From Sulfurimonas sp. (GTDB lineage: Bacteria; Campylobacterota; Campylobacteria; Campylobacterales; Sulfurimonadaceae), in the NCBI GenBank assembly GCA_011391635.1, contig JAABQD010000013.1:1-62337 (forward strand): a DNA stretch of 62,337 nt. Direction: 5' to 3'. Shown piece by piece: positions 15,803 to 24,852 of this stretch. The translations under genes and the position numbers were made by a program. Under the pieces are notes generated by a model, which saw only the letters and a program-made list of their open reading frames with translations, made no database searches and had not been told where the DNA came from. Position 1 is the stretch's first letter. Every line of letters begins with the position of its first letter.

Positions 15803-17137
15803 ATGAAAAAAAACAATTTTAATATTTCTGAGTATTTGTTAGCACTTATTTTAATCGCGGTGGATTATTTTGTGCTTTTATTTACAATTGATATTGCTTG
15901 TATTATACGAACGAACTTTTTTAGAGAATTACCCCCATTAAATACTACAAGTGATGAGTATAGTTGGATGGTTTTTATCGTTTTGTTTTTATTCATGTAT
16001 GAAAAGATATATACACGAAGGTATGATTACTGGAGTGAGACTTACAAAATTTTAAAAGCATTGACATACTCTTTTCTTACTATCTTTAGTTTTATAACTC
16101 TTTCTAAAGCCGCAGATGACTACTCAAGACTTTTTATAGTTCTCTTTTTTGCTTTAGCACTTTTATTATTGCCTTTTACAAAAAGAGTAACAAAAAATAT
16201 CCTTCTGAGATTTTCTCTATTCAAACTCAATGTAAAAATTTTGGCAGATGATGAAAAATATGAAATTTTAAAAAAAGAGATTGAACAAAATTGGTATCTT
16301 GGATACAAAATTTCTGAGACACATTTTCATATGGTTTTGATATCTTCAAAAAAATATGATGCCAGAGAGTTGCAAGCTACTATAAACAGATATATTCCTA
16401 TGACAAAAGATATCTATATTATCCCATATCTTGAAAATATAGATTTTTCACATGCCGAGATGATTAGTTACTCCAACATTAGACTCTCCTCTTTTCATAT
16501 AGAAAATAGACTTTTAAACTATAAAAATATTGTATTGAAATATGTTTTTGAGAGATTCTTAAGTCTTCTTATTTTGCCTTTTGTATTGATCGTGCATAGT
16601 ATTATTATTGTGTTAATTAAGTTGGATTCGAAGGGAGAAGCCCTCTTTAAACAAAAAAGACTTGGTAAAAATTCAAAGTTGTTTGAATGCTACAAATACC
16701 GAAGTATGTACCAAAACTCGGATACTCTTCTTGATGATTATTTAGTAAACAACCCATACGAAGTGGAGCAATATAAAATTTTTCATAAATATGACAATGA
16801 TCCTCGTATAACAAAAATAGGAAAGTTTTTAAGAGCCACATCTTTGGATGAATTGCCTCAATTTTACAACATATTTAAAGGGGAGATGAATCTCATAGGT
16901 CCAAGACCTTATATGCATGAGGAGAGTGCAAAAATAGGAGAATTAAATCAAGAACTTATCCTCAAAGTAGCCCCAGGTATCACAGGTCTTTGGCAAGTGA
17001 GTGGAAGAAATGAGTTGACATTTGAGCAAAGAGTAGAATTAGATACATGGTATATACGAAATTGGTCTTTGTGGATGGATTTTGTGATTTTTTTAAAAAC
17101 TATAAAAGTAGTACTATCTAAAGTGGGTGCGAGATAA
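15803..17137 (+). CDS. Polyprenyl-phosphate glycosyl-1-phosphate transferase
   Basis: Starts lipid-linked glycan assembly by moving a sugar-1-phosphate to undecaprenyl phosphate. 444 residues: four to five N-terminal membrane helices (~10-130), a middle soluble region, another helix (~250), then the Bac_transf catalytic domain (FKQKRLGKNSKLFECYKYRSM, LRATSLDELPQFYN, MNLIGPRPYM, PGITGLWQVSGRN). WbaP/WcaJ/PglC superfamily, long form. It closes the glycan cluster. The sugar it transfers cannot be read from sequence. Confidence 0.92.
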   Translation: MKKNNFNISEYLLALILIAVDYFVLLFTIDIACIIRTNFFRELPPLNTTSDEYSWMVFIVLFLFMYEKIYTRRYDYWSETYKILKALTYSFLTIFSFITLSKAADDYSRLFIVLFFALALLLLPFTKRVTKNILLRFSLFKLNVKILADDEKYEILKKEIEQNWYLGYKISETHFHMVLISSKKYDARELQATINRYIPMTKDIYIIPYLENIDFSHAEMISYSNIRLSSFHIENRLLNYKNIVLKYVFERFLSLLILPFVLIVHSIIIVLIKLDSKGEALFKQKRLGKNSKLFECYKYRSMYQNSDTLLDDYLVNNPYEVEQYKIFHKYDNDPRITKIGKFLRATSLDELPQFYNIFKGEMNLIGPRPYMHEESAKIGELNQELILKVAPGITGLWQVSGRNELTFEQRVELDTWYIRNWSLWMDFVIFLKTIKVVLSKVGAR

Positions 17138-17140
17138 AAG

Positions 17141-17216
17141 TGGTGCTCACAACAGGACTCGAACCTGTGACTTTTACCTTGTCGAGGTAACACTCTACCA
17201 ACTGAGTTATGCGAGC
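17141..17216 (-). tRNA. tRNA-Val (anticodon GAC)
   Basis: Minus-strand acceptor GCTCGCA pairs with TGTGAGC ahead of A-CCA. Loop TCGACAA between TTACC and GGTAA gives anticodon GAC. T loop TTCGAGT. CCA encoded. Convergent with the preceding sugar transferase gene. Confidence 0.96.
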
Positions 17217-17369
17217 AAGGTTGAAATTTTAGCAAAAAATTCTTAAAGTAATTTTTCTTCTTTAAATGCTTACAATATTGTATTTTATTTTGAAAGAAGA
17301 GGTCACTTTTTATATATAATTTAGGTGTACTAAGTGTATAATTCGATAAATTATAAAATGATTTTATAG

Positions 17370-17637
17370 TAGACTTTTTGCAAAACTCCTAGCTATCTCA
17401 GAGAAGTTTTTAGTGGTGAGATTGTGCAAATAAATTTTCAAGCCTAGCCAAAGCTAAGGTTGAAAATTTATTTGTGCAAGATTGCTGCTAGAAACTTCTC
17501 CCTTCGGGCGAGATAAAGAAGGCTTTACTCTGCGTTAGATAACCCCAACCGTAGCTTTGGCTACGCTTGAGAACATCTGCCTTGATTAAAACCTTCTTTA
17601 TCTCGCTGAGATAGCTAGGAGTTTTGCAAGAAGTCTA
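17370..17637. repeat. Nested inverted-repeat element before pckA
   Basis: The 445-bp gap between tRNA-Val and pckA holds a 268-bp element. A 32-bp outer arm (17370-17401) pairs with 17606-17637 with one mismatch (GCAAAACTCCTAGCTATCTC). Inside are further perfect arms: 17401-17409/17492-17500 (GAGAAGTTT), 17427-17441/17460-17474 (CAAATAAATTTTCAA), 17508-17522/17592-17606 (GCGAGATAAAGAAGG) and 550-555/560-565 of the same kilobase block, i.e. 17550-17555/17560-17565 (CGTAGC). The whole folds as a multibranched cruciform. Parts recur at 36472-36533. It could be a MITE-like element or the 5' leader of pckA. No ORF lies in it. Confidence 0.75.
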
Positions 17638-17660
17638 TTTAAAACACCTAAAGGTTTATT

Positions 17661-19247
17661 ATGAATTTAACTGAATTAGAAGAGTTGGGATTAAAGAATA
17701 TTGGAAATGTTTTTCATAATTTAAGTTACGATGAGTTGATTCAACATGAGCTTGATAACAATGAATGTGCTCTTACAAAGCAGGGTGCTACTACTGTTGA
17801 TACTGGTGTTTTTACAGGAAGAAGTCCGAAAGATAAATATTTTGTTAATCGTGACCCATCTAACAAATATATAGCTTGGGGTGATGTAAACAAAAAAGTT
17901 TCAGCAGATGTGTTTGCAGAACTTTTAGTGGTCGCTCAAGAGCAATTATCTGGAAAAGATATCTATGTTACAGATGTATTTAGCGGTTCAAGTGTTGCTT
18001 CAAAAAAATCGATTCGTTTTGTTTCTGAAATAGCTTGGCAATCTCATTTCGTTAAAAATATGTTTATCCGTCCAACTGCCTCTGAATTAGAGACATTTAA
18101 ACCACAATTTACAGTTTTAAATGCATGTAAAGCGGTCAATAAAAAGTGGAAAGAACATGGGTTGAATTCAGAAGTGTTTGTACTTTTTGATATTGAAAAC
18201 AACCTTTGTATTATTGGTGGCACATGGTATGGTGGTGAGATGAAAAAAGGTATTTTTTCTATGATGAACTACTGGTTGCCACTTGATGGAAAACTTGCAA
18301 TGCATTGTTCTGCAAATGTAGGAAAAGAGGGAGATACAGCACTCTTTTTTGGACTCAGTGGAACAGGTAAAACAACACTCTCAACAGATCCGCATAGAAG
18401 ATTGATTGGAGATGATGAGCATGGCTGGGATGATCAAGGTGTATTCAACTTTGAGGGTGGATGTTATGCAAAAGTAATTAATCTTGACCCAAGCAGTGAG
18501 CCAGAGATTTATGGTGCTATCAAAAAAGGTGCATTGCTTGAAAATATAGTGATGAAAGATAATGGCGAAGTAGATTATAGAGATGATAGTAAAACAGAAA
18601 ATACGCGTGTTTCTTATCCAATAGAGCATATTGAAAACCATGAGCCATCGTTAAGTGCTGGACATCCAGAAAATATTATCTTTTTAACTGCGGATGCTTT
18701 TGGTGTGTTTCCTCCAGTTTCAAAACTTACAAAAGAACAGGCAATGTACTACTTTTTAAGTGGCTATACAGCAAAAGTTGCTGGAACAGAGAGAGGCATT
18801 ACTGAGCCGGTAGCAACTTTTTCTTCATGCTTTGGTGAAGCTTTTTTACCTCTGCATCCAACTGTGTACGCAAAACTTCTTGGTGAAAAGATAGATCAGC
18901 ATGATGCACATGTTTACCTTGTAAATACTGGCTGGACAGGCGGTGGATATGGTGTTGGTAAACGAATGAGTATTAAAGATACTCGTGCTTGTATCAATGC
19001 GATTCTTGATGGGAGCATCAAAAACAGTGAGTTTGATACGACTAGAACATTTAGATTGCATGTTCCAAAAACATTAGGGGATATTAATCCAGAGATTTTG
19101 AACCCACGCAATGCTTGGAGTGATAAAGAGTTATTTGATAAAACAAGAGACACATTAGCGGAAATGTTTATCAAAAATTTCAAAAAATATCAAACGCAAG
19201 ATAGTGCATTTGATTTCTCAGAGGCAGGACCAAAAGTAGGAAGTTAA
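17661..19247 (+). CDS. pckA: Phosphoenolpyruvate carboxykinase (ATP)
   Basis: Oxaloacetate + ATP to PEP + ADP + CO2, gluconeogenesis from C4 acids in an autotroph or mixotroph. 528 residues, full length. Visible motifs: [11 protein letters not shown] (substrate), [11 protein letters not shown] (metal/PEP), P-loop [11 protein letters not shown] at ~231, GDDEHGWDD (second kinase motif) and [15 protein letters not shown]. Monocistronic; the structured repeat element lies just upstream. It has no uptake-like motif, as expected for a strongly conserved coding sequence. Confidence 0.97.
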   Translation: MNLTELEELGLKNIGNVFHNLSYDELIQHELDNNECALTKQGATTVDTGVFTGRSPKDKYFVNRDPSNKYIAWGDVNKKVSADVFAELLVVAQEQLSGKDIYVTDVFSGSSVASKKSIRFVSEIAWQSHFVKNMFIRPTASELETFKPQFTVLNACKAVNKKWKEHGLNSEVFVLFDIENNLCIIGGTWYGGEMKKGIFSMMNYWLPLDGKLAMHCSANVGKEGDTALFFGLSGTGKTTLSTDPHRRLIGDDEHGWDDQGVFNFEGGCYAKVINLDPSSEPEIYGAIKKGALLENIVMKDNGEVDYRDDSKTENTRVSYPIEHIENHEPSLSAGHPENIIFLTADAFGVFPPVSKLTKEQAMYYFLSGYTAKVAGTERGITEPVATFSSCFGEAFLPLHPTVYAKLLGEKIDQHDAHVYLVNTGWTGGGYGVGKRMSIKDTRACINAILDGSIKNSEFDTTRTFRLHVPKTLGDINPEILNPRNAWSDKELFDKTRDTLAEMFIKNFKKYQTQDSAFDFSEAGPKVGS

Positions 19248-19284
19248 GAAACTTTCTACTTCTTCTTTCGTTTTCTAAAGAAAC

Positions 19285-19848
19285 TCACTTCTTTCGTTTT
19301 GTGGCATGTGTAAAGTAAAACCACATGCTCCCTCCGACGACCACTAGAGTAAGCGGTGCAATCCAAGGTTTTTGACTGATTGTTTGTGCGACTCCAACCA
19401 AAAATTCACCAGAGTAGTAGCTTCCAATTCCAATAGATAGAGCCCACACAGCCGCACTTAAAGTGTTGTAAAAAGCAAATTTTTTAAACTCATATTTTGT
19501 AAGTCCTATAGCAATAGGGATAATTGTTTTTGCACCATAAATAAATTTTTGCAACAGAATAATCCATGAGCCATATTTTTTTATCATGATATGAGAAAGT
19601 GCTAGTTTTCGTCTATGTTTTCTAAGTCCTTCCATCATCATGCTTTTTTGGTAGCGTCCCATATAAAAAAGTAACATCGCCCCAAGTGCATTGGCTAGAA
19701 ATGCGATAAAAATGACAAGCGATAAATCCATCTTGCCCATAAAAGAGAAAACAGATGCTCCAACGAGTGCTGCAAACCCACCACCAAGTGAGTACAAGAA
19801 GAGTCCTATGTATCCGTAAGTTGCTAAATTGCTAAATGTATCTTCCAC
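19285..19848 (-). CDS. DedA-family membrane protein
   Basis: 187-residue SNARE-associated/DedA family inner-membrane protein, four to five helices. Motif FxGR-like stretch LLFYMGRYQKS and the re-entrant region AKTIIPIAIGLTKYEFKKF. The family contributes to polyprenyl or phospholipid transbilayer movement. It reads with uvrB, 9 bp after its stop. The start is GTG 19848 inside an uptake-like motif (TGGCAT-GTG-GA), with AGGA 7 nt before. A one-mismatch motif lies at 19302 near the 3' end. Confidence 0.85.
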   Translation of the reverse strand: MEDTFSNLATYGYIGLFLYSLGGGFAALVGASVFSFMGKMDLSLVIFIAFLANALGAMLLFYMGRYQKSMMMEGLRKHRRKLALSHIMIKKYGSWIILLQKFIYGAKTIIPIAIGLTKYEFKKFAFYNTLSAAVWALSIGIGSYYSGEFLVGVAQTISQKPWIAPLTLVVVGGSMWFYFTHATKRKK

Positions 19849-19857
19849 ATGCCAATC

Positions 19858-21831
19858 CTATAGTTGTTTTATTTTTGCTATCTCATCACGGAGTCTTGCT
19901 GCCTCTTCGAAGTTTAACTCTTTTGCAGCTTGTTTCATTTTTAACATAAGTTCCGTTGTGAGAGCCTTTTTCTCTCGAGGTGGCATTTTATCCATTTTTT
20001 TATTTTTTTGGTAAATGGTACCATGCTCTTCAAGTTTGAGGTTTTCATCTAGTTTTCGTATGGTTGTAGTCGGTGTTATGCCATACTTTATATTGTGTGC
20101 CTCTTGAACTTCTCTTCTTACGGTTGTTTTGTCGATGGCTCTTTGCATTGAACCTGTGATTTTATTCGCATAAAGAATCACTCTTCCCTTAGAATTTCTC
20201 GCTCCTCGCCCTATAGTTTGTATAAGTGCCGTTTCACTTCTTAGAAATCCCTCTTTGTCTGCATCTAAAATTGCCACCAAAGAGACCTCTGGCAAATCTA
20301 AGCCTTCGCGTAAAAGATTGATTCCAATGAGGACATCAAAATCTCCTCGTCTGAGGGAACGGATAATTTGATTTCGCTCAATCGTGTCAATATCTGAGTG
20401 CATATATTGTACTTTGATACCCAAATCGGCAAGATATTTTGTGAGTGCTTCCGCCATTTTTTTTGTCAAAACTGTAATGAGAACTCGCTCATCATTGACG
20501 ATGATTTTTTTGATTTCATCATGGATATCTTCGACTTGATTGTCGGAAGGTTTTATCTCTAAAATCGGGTCAAGCAACCCTGTCGGTCGGATGATTTGAT
20601 GTGCAACTGTGCTTGACATCTCCAACTCATACTCTGAGGGGGTTGCGGAGACAAAAAGGTAAAACGGTGCTTTGTTGATATACTCATCTGCCTTGAGCGG
20701 GCGGTTATCCAAGGCACTTGGAAGACGAAAACCGTACTCCACCAAAACCTCTTTTCTCGCTCTGTCACCTGCATACATGCCACGATATTGAGGCAAAGAT
20801 ACATGGGACTCATCAACAATCACAAGATAATCTTTGTGGTGGAGTGCAAAATAATCAAGCAGAGTGTAGGGTGCTTCTCCCTCTTTTTTGTTTGTAAGAA
20901 GTCTTGAATAGTTTTCTACACCTTTACACATGCCGGTTGTTTGAAGCATCTCGAGGTCAAACTCCACTCTTTGTTTAAGTCTTTGATACTCTACGAGTTT
21001 GCCCTCTGCTTGAAAATAGGCGAGTCGCGTATCCAGCTCCTCTTCTATGCGTTTAATTGCAACTGCCATTTTTTCTTGGCTGACACTAAACTGTGAAGTG
21101 GCGTAAATAGTGAACTGTTTATGCTCTTCGAGTCTTTTGTTGTCGATGATGTCGAAGGTGTAAATTGCCTCTATCTCATCGCCAAAAAACTCTATACGAA
21201 TTGCCTCTTGCTCAAAATAGGGCGGATAGATATCTAAACTCTCTCCATTGACCCGAATGTGTCCGCTGTCAAAATAGGTGTCATTTCTGCTATAGCCCAT
21301 CTCTACTAGACGAAGAAGTAGCGTTTTTTGTGCGATAACATCACCCACAGCAACGGACTGAACCATGTTTTCATACTCCTCAGGGTCTCCCAAACCGTAG
21401 TTTGCAGAAACTGAAGCGATAACAATGACATCATCGTAACTGAGAAGATTTGCGGTAGAGGAGAGCCTCATTCGTTCTAACTCATCATTAATAGCACTAT
21501 CTTTTTCTATAAATAAATCTTGACGAGGAATGTACGCTTCAGGCTGATAGTAGTCATAGTACGAAACGAAATATTCAACATGATTATTTGGAAAAAACTG
21601 ACGAAACTCACTATAAAGCTGTGCAGCTAAGGTTTTGTTATGCGTCATAATGATAGTTGGCATCTGTGTATTTTCTATGATTCGTGCCATTGTGTGTGTC
21701 TTACCGCTTCCTGTTACACCTTCAAGGGTTTGGTAGCGATTCCCTTTGAGAATACTCTCTGTAAGCTCTTTTATGGCTGTTGGCTGGTCTCCGGCTGGAG
21801 AATAATCTGAATGTACTTTAAAGTTTGGCAT
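19858..21831 (-). CDS. uvrB: Excinuclease ABC subunit B
   Basis: DNA damage recognition helicase-like subunit of nucleotide excision repair. 657 residues: Walker [12 protein letters not shown] (~40), the beta-hairpin [12 protein letters not shown] (~93), DESHVSLPQ (Walker B region), [12 protein letters not shown], helicase motifs TVLTKKMAE and [19 protein letters not shown], and a C-terminal UVR motif ([18 protein letters not shown]). Start ATG 21831 gives [17 protein letters not shown], the normal family start. Upstream is TATAAT then only 5 nt, so translation is probably leaderless. Confidence 0.97.
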   Translation of the reverse strand: MPNFKVHSDYSPAGDQPTAIKELTESILKGNRYQTLEGVTGSGKTHTMARIIENTQMPTIIMTHNKTLAAQLYSEFRQFFPNNHVEYFVSYYDYYQPEAYIPRQDLFIEKDSAINDELERMRLSSTANLLSYDDVIVIASVSANYGLGDPEEYENMVQSVAVGDVIAQKTLLLRLVEMGYSRNDTYFDSGHIRVNGESLDIYPPYFEQEAIRIEFFGDEIEAIYTFDIIDNKRLEEHKQFTIYATSQFSVSQEKMAVAIKRIEEELDTRLAYFQAEGKLVEYQRLKQRVEFDLEMLQTTGMCKGVENYSRLLTNKKEGEAPYTLLDYFALHHKDYLVIVDESHVSLPQYRGMYAGDRARKEVLVEYGFRLPSALDNRPLKADEYINKAPFYLFVSATPSEYELEMSSTVAHQIIRPTGLLDPILEIKPSDNQVEDIHDEIKKIIVNDERVLITVLTKKMAEALTKYLADLGIKVQYMHSDIDTIERNQIIRSLRRGDFDVLIGINLLREGLDLPEVSLVAILDADKEGFLRSETALIQTIGRGARNSKGRVILYANKITGSMQRAIDKTTVRREVQEAHNIKYGITPTTTIRKLDENLKLEEHGTIYQKNKKMDKMPPREKKALTTELMLKMKQAAKELNFEEAARLRDEIAKIKQL

Positions 21832-21842
21832 GTGGAATTATA
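21826..21842 (-). promoter_or_regulatory. uvrB -10 box with uptake-like motif at start codon
   Basis: On the minus strand the sequence is TATAAT (21842-21837), TCCAC, then the uvrB ATG (21831-21829) and CC. The uptake-like motif CCACATGCCA covers the predicted transcription start and start codon. hemW at 53.98 kb has the same TATAAT-TCCAC-ATG arrangement. Confidence 0.6.
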
Positions 21843-21906
21843 GCTAATCATTTAAGCAAAACTATGTGACAATGCAAATACAACTCAAACTTCGCAGGAA
21901 AAAAAT

Positions 21907-22245
21907 ATGAAATCAACACCCAAAAAAAACTACAATCGTACAGCAAAAACTACTCCACACAACAATAGGAGGAAAATGCCACCCAAAAGTACAATGACAG
22001 ATATCTCACCAAAAAATGAGGTGAAAGATATGTTTATGAAGTGGTTTCAAAAACATAATATTGTTGGACAAATTATGAGTAAACAAGATATTGTGCAAAA
22101 TATATTGACAAAAATAAATGCAAAACAAGAGGATGCCCTTGCTTCTGCGATCAATGAACTTAAGCAAGATGGTCTTATTGAAGTCAAGGAAGATGGTTTA
22201 ACTTTGTCTTTAACTCAAAAAGGAGTTGATTCCACAATTTCATAA
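21907..22245 (+). CDS. Hypothetical protein, possible winged-helix C-terminus
   Basis: 112 residues with no family I recognise. The first ~35 residues are basic and low-complexity (KKNYNRTAKTTPHNNRRKMP). Residues ~40-110 look helical and end in a winged-helix-like pattern (LASAINELKQDGLIEVKEDGLTLSLTQKG). It might bind nucleic acid. Divergent from uvrB across 75 bp. Confidence 0.55.
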   Translation: MKSTPKKNYNRTAKTTPHNNRRKMPPKSTMTDISPKNEVKDMFMKWFQKHNIVGQIMSKQDIVQNILTKINAKQEDALASAINELKQDGLIEVKEDGLTLSLTQKGVDSTIS

Positions 22246-22309
22246 ACTTTGTCGTGATGATTTGATTTTTTGTGATAGAATTATAATTATATAAAAGAGA
22301 AGGATTACT

Positions 22310-22537
22310 ATGCAAAGCCAAACGACTTTAGAGAAGTTGAGTGACAAAATTTCAGGGATTGTACAGCAGTATAATGCACTTAAAAGTGAAAATGAGATGA
22401 TTCGAACAGAGTTGATTACACTTAAAGCTGAAAGAGAAATTAAAGATCAAGAAATAGAAAAATTGATTGAGCAAAATGCGAAAAAAGATTTGGAAATAGA
22501 AGAGATAGTGAGTAAAATAGAAAGTATCTTAGGCTAG
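22310..22537 (+). CDS. Small coiled-coil protein
   Basis: 75-residue protein that is nearly all coiled coil (LEKLSDKISGIVQQYNALKS, then KDQEIEKLIEQNAKKDLEIE). Good ribosome binding site GAGAAGGA. Six bp upstream of the next small ORF, so probably coupled. Size and charge recall ZapB-like division coiled coils but there is no specific signature. Cytoplasmic. Confidence 0.6.
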   Translation: MQSQTTLEKLSDKISGIVQQYNALKSENEMIRTELITLKAEREIKDQEIEKLIEQNAKKDLEIEEIVSKIESILG

Positions 22538-22543
22538 AAATAA

Positions 22544-22762
22544 ATGAGCAAAAAAATAGGTTTAAATATAGGCGGTCGTCGTTTTGATGTAGATGTGGAG
22601 GACTCTTTTGCCTTTTTTCTAGAACATCAAATGACTAAAGATTTTAACATGGATGGGAATAATGATGCAAAAATTTTGCTTCAGGCATATGTCAGAAAAA
22701 ATCATGAACTCTTTATGCAAGATCAGTCTCTAAAAGAAATATTAAATAAAATGGATATTTAG
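22544..22762 (+). CDS. Small protein, possibly ZapA-like
   Basis: 72 residues. The N-terminal strand-turn pattern KKIGLNIGGRRFDVDVEDSF resembles the start of ZapA (an FtsZ-ring bundling protein), and the rest is helical. ZapA usually has a longer C-terminal coiled coil. Here the neighbouring 75-residue coiled-coil gene could supply it. The name is only a suggestion. Confidence 0.5.
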   Translation: MSKKIGLNIGGRRFDVDVEDSFAFFLEHQMTKDFNMDGNNDAKILLQAYVRKNHELFMQDQSLKEILNKMDI

Positions 22763-22828
22763 TATTTCTTTTATAATAGTATAAGTTAAAAGTGATATAA
22801 TTTCGTCCTCTCAATTAAGAGATGGTGT

Positions 22829-22905
22829 GCGCTCGTAGCTCAGCTGGATAGAGCACTGGTTTGCGGTACCAGCGGTCACACGTTCGAATCGTGTCGGGCG
22901 CACCA
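22829..22905 (+). tRNA. tRNA-Arg (anticodon GCG)
   Basis: Acceptor GCGCTCG pairs with CGGGCGC before A-CCA. Anticodon stem CTGGT/ACCAG encloses TTGCGGT, so the anticodon is GCG, reading CGC and CGU by wobble. Most bacteria read this pair with ACG modified to ICG. T loop TTCGAAT, CCA encoded, 77 nt. Confidence 0.96.
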
Positions 22906-23054
22906 TACTTAGACTACTTTCTACAACAATCCCCAAAACCTTTGAACTTTACATGATTGTTAAGGTTACTAATAGGTTACAAAATTAACTCCACAAATTA
23001 AGAAAATTATATAAAAGCATATGTTATAAATCGCATAAGTTAAGGAGTATTATC

Positions 23055-23438
23055 ATGATGAAATTATTTTTGAGTAAGACAGATGACTTTTTATGTAAAA
23101 ATGTGCGAAATATATTTGAAAAAACAGAGAGTGCGTACAAGAGTAAAGGTTTAGAAGTGAACCTTATGCAAGAACTGCATAATTTGGAGTTTAATCCTAT
23201 TGTGTGTTCACTTGAGAGAAGTTCAAATTTTGAAAAAAATATAAAAATGAAAATCAAAGCGGTGTTGGGAATGTTTTTTGTAGCTATTCCATTATTCGCA
23301 TTTGTCGTTGTTACATATCTTTTGGGCATTGATTATGCGTATGCGTTTGTCTTGACTTTTGTTGTTGCTATCTTGGTCTCATCAAGAATGGATAACATCG
23401 CACAACGCTATGCTCAAAGAAGATATTTACTAGCGTAA
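23055..23438 (+). CDS. Hypothetical protein with two membrane helices
   Basis: 127 residues. A soluble N-terminal part (~1-70) is followed by two adjacent membrane helices (AVLGMFFVAIPLFAFVVVTY and YAFVLTFVVAILVSS) and a short basic tail (RYAQRRYLLA). Ribosome binding site TAAGGAG. A small lipoprotein gene follows after 18 bp and may be cotranscribed. Function not recognised. Confidence 0.6.
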   Translation: MMKLFLSKTDDFLCKNVRNIFEKTESAYKSKGLEVNLMQELHNLEFNPIVCSLERSSNFEKNIKMKIKAVLGMFFVAIPLFAFVVVTYLLGIDYAYAFVLTFVVAILVSSRMDNIAQRYAQRRYLLA

Positions 23439-23456
23439 ATAATTGTGAGGATATAT

Positions 23457-23597
23457 ATGAATCAGCTTTTTATGTTTTTGGGTCTACTCTCTTTTTTGGG
23501 TTTAAGCGGTTGTGCTACGAAAGAGAAAGATAGTGGCTATTACGAGAGAGCAAATAAGGTCTCTAAAGAGGCTCTAAGCGAGTTAGACAGAGATTGA
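23457..23597 (+). CDS. Small lipoprotein
   Basis: 46-codon ORF with a clear lipoprotein signal: hydrophobic FMFLGLLSFLGLSGC with lipobox LSGC at Cys19, then a ~27-residue charged mature peptide (ATKEKDSGYYERANKVSKE). The ribosome binding site GTGAGGA lies 7 nt before the ATG. Convergent with trpA, 22 bp away. Function unknown. Confidence 0.7.
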   Translation: MNQLFMFLGLLSFLGLSGCATKEKDSGYYERANKVSKEALSELDRD

Positions 23598-23619
23598 TCT
23601 CTCTCTAACTCTTTTTATT

Positions 23620-24360
23620 TTAGCTATTTATCTCATTTTTTAAGATTTTAGCTAACTCGCTACATCCATCAATCTTCTGTTTATAATTCAATGAATCTTT
23701 GAGTAAAATTTCTACAAAAGCACTTCCGACAATAACTCCATCCGCACCTTTTACTTTCTCTTTTGCTGTTTTTTGATTGACTCCAAAGCCAACATATACA
23801 GGTGTTTGTGTATATTTTTTGATAGAGCTTAGAAATGGTTGTAAATCTTCACTCACACCAGAACCAGTGATACCTGTATAAGCAACCATATAGATAAATT
23901 TTTGCGAAGCACTCACTATCTCTTGGATTCTCTCTTGGCTATCTGTTGGTGCAACAAAGCTTATATTTGCAATTTCATTCGTTTGAAATAACTCTTTATA
24001 CGCTAATGCTTCTTCGTGTGGCAAGTCAGGGATAATCAAACCGTGAATTCCCAACTCTTTGGCATGTGGAATGAGTTTTTGCATTTTTTGTTGATAAAAA
24101 CTATTAAAATATCCCATCCATAGAGTATCTACTTTTGGTGCAACCTCTTTTGAAATCTCCAAAAGATGATTAAATTTAAAGCCAAGTTCAAGAGCTTTAT
24201 GATTTGCTTTTTCTATGAGTGGTCCATCTGCTACAGGGTCAGAAAATGGTACTCCAAGCTCCAGTGTATCGACGCCACTCTCACCCAAAGCCAATGCCAA
24301 GTCTATTGTAAAAGATTTTTCTGGGTATCCAGAAGTTATGTATGCTACTAAATTTTTCAA
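23620..24360 (-). CDS. trpA: Tryptophan synthase alpha subunit
   Basis: Cleaves indole-3-glycerol phosphate to indole and glyceraldehyde 3-phosphate; works in complex with TrpB, which is not in the window. 246 residues, TIM barrel. Catalytic Glu in LELGVPFSDPVADGP, then IIPDLPHEE, FVAPTDS, YMVAYTGITG and GFGVNQ with GADGVIVGSAFV (phosphate site). Stop and start positions show it follows the HPt gene directly on the same strand. An uptake-like motif at 24060 encodes IPHAK. Confidence 0.96.
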   Translation of the reverse strand: MKNLVAYITSGYPEKSFTIDLALALGESGVDTLELGVPFSDPVADGPLIEKANHKALELGFKFNHLLEISKEVAPKVDTLWMGYFNSFYQQKMQKLIPHAKELGIHGLIIPDLPHEEALAYKELFQTNEIANISFVAPTDSQERIQEIVSASQKFIYMVAYTGITGSGVSEDLQPFLSSIKKYTQTPVYVGFGVNQKTAKEKVKGADGVIVGSAFVEILLKDSLNYKQKIDGCSELAKILKNEINS

Positions 24361-24762
24361 TTATTGTTCCAAGTCAGGTATTTTGAGTAGAGAATATTTT
24401 ATTTTACTGAGTTCATTATCGAGCTTAAAATCTTCATGCCATTTGGCGTACATGTCGCTAATGCTCAGGAGCCAATTGATTGCTTCTTGCGAAACAGGTG
24501 GTTCCATACTTCTTAGTTTTTCTAACTCATCTTCTACGAGTGTTGATAATTTTTGCATAGATACTAATTTTAAATAGCCAGATGCTGATTTGATGTTATG
24601 AAAAACACGAAAAAGTTCATCGACACTTCTTCTATACATCTCAGGATTGGATAAATCTAAAATCATGATTTCCATACTCTCAACCATCATAGAATAATGG
24701 TCCAGAAATTCATCAACTATTTCAAAATCGAAGTTAGCGTCTAAGTCGCTTCTTATGCCCAT
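24361..24762 (-). CDS. HPt (histidine phosphotransfer) domain protein
   Basis: About 133 residues from ATG 24762, which has GGGAGAA 7 nt before; a longer start at 24786 lacks one. Four-helix HPt pattern with the phosphorylatable His in ELFRVFHNIKSASGYL and a following LVEDELEKL helix. Such proteins pass phosphate between response regulators. No kinase or regulator is adjacent; trpA follows directly. Confidence 0.75.
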   Translation of the reverse strand: MGIRSDLDANFDFEIVDEFLDHYSMMVESMEIMILDLSNPEMYRRSVDELFRVFHNIKSASGYLKLVSMQKLSTLVEDELEKLRSMEPPVSQEAINWLLSISDMYAKWHEDFKLDNELSKIKYSLLKIPDLEQ

Positions 24763-24852
24763 AAAATAATTCTCCCATATAGTCAAGATTATAGCAATTT
24801 TTAGTTAAAATTCTTTTACTAAACTTTATTAAAAGTAAAAAAGAGTTCTAAA

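Noticed and set aside
16948..17235. Minus-strand ORF of 95 codons over the tRNA-Val
   Set aside because: It covers a tRNA gene and the antisense of the sugar transferase; no ribosome binding site or family match.
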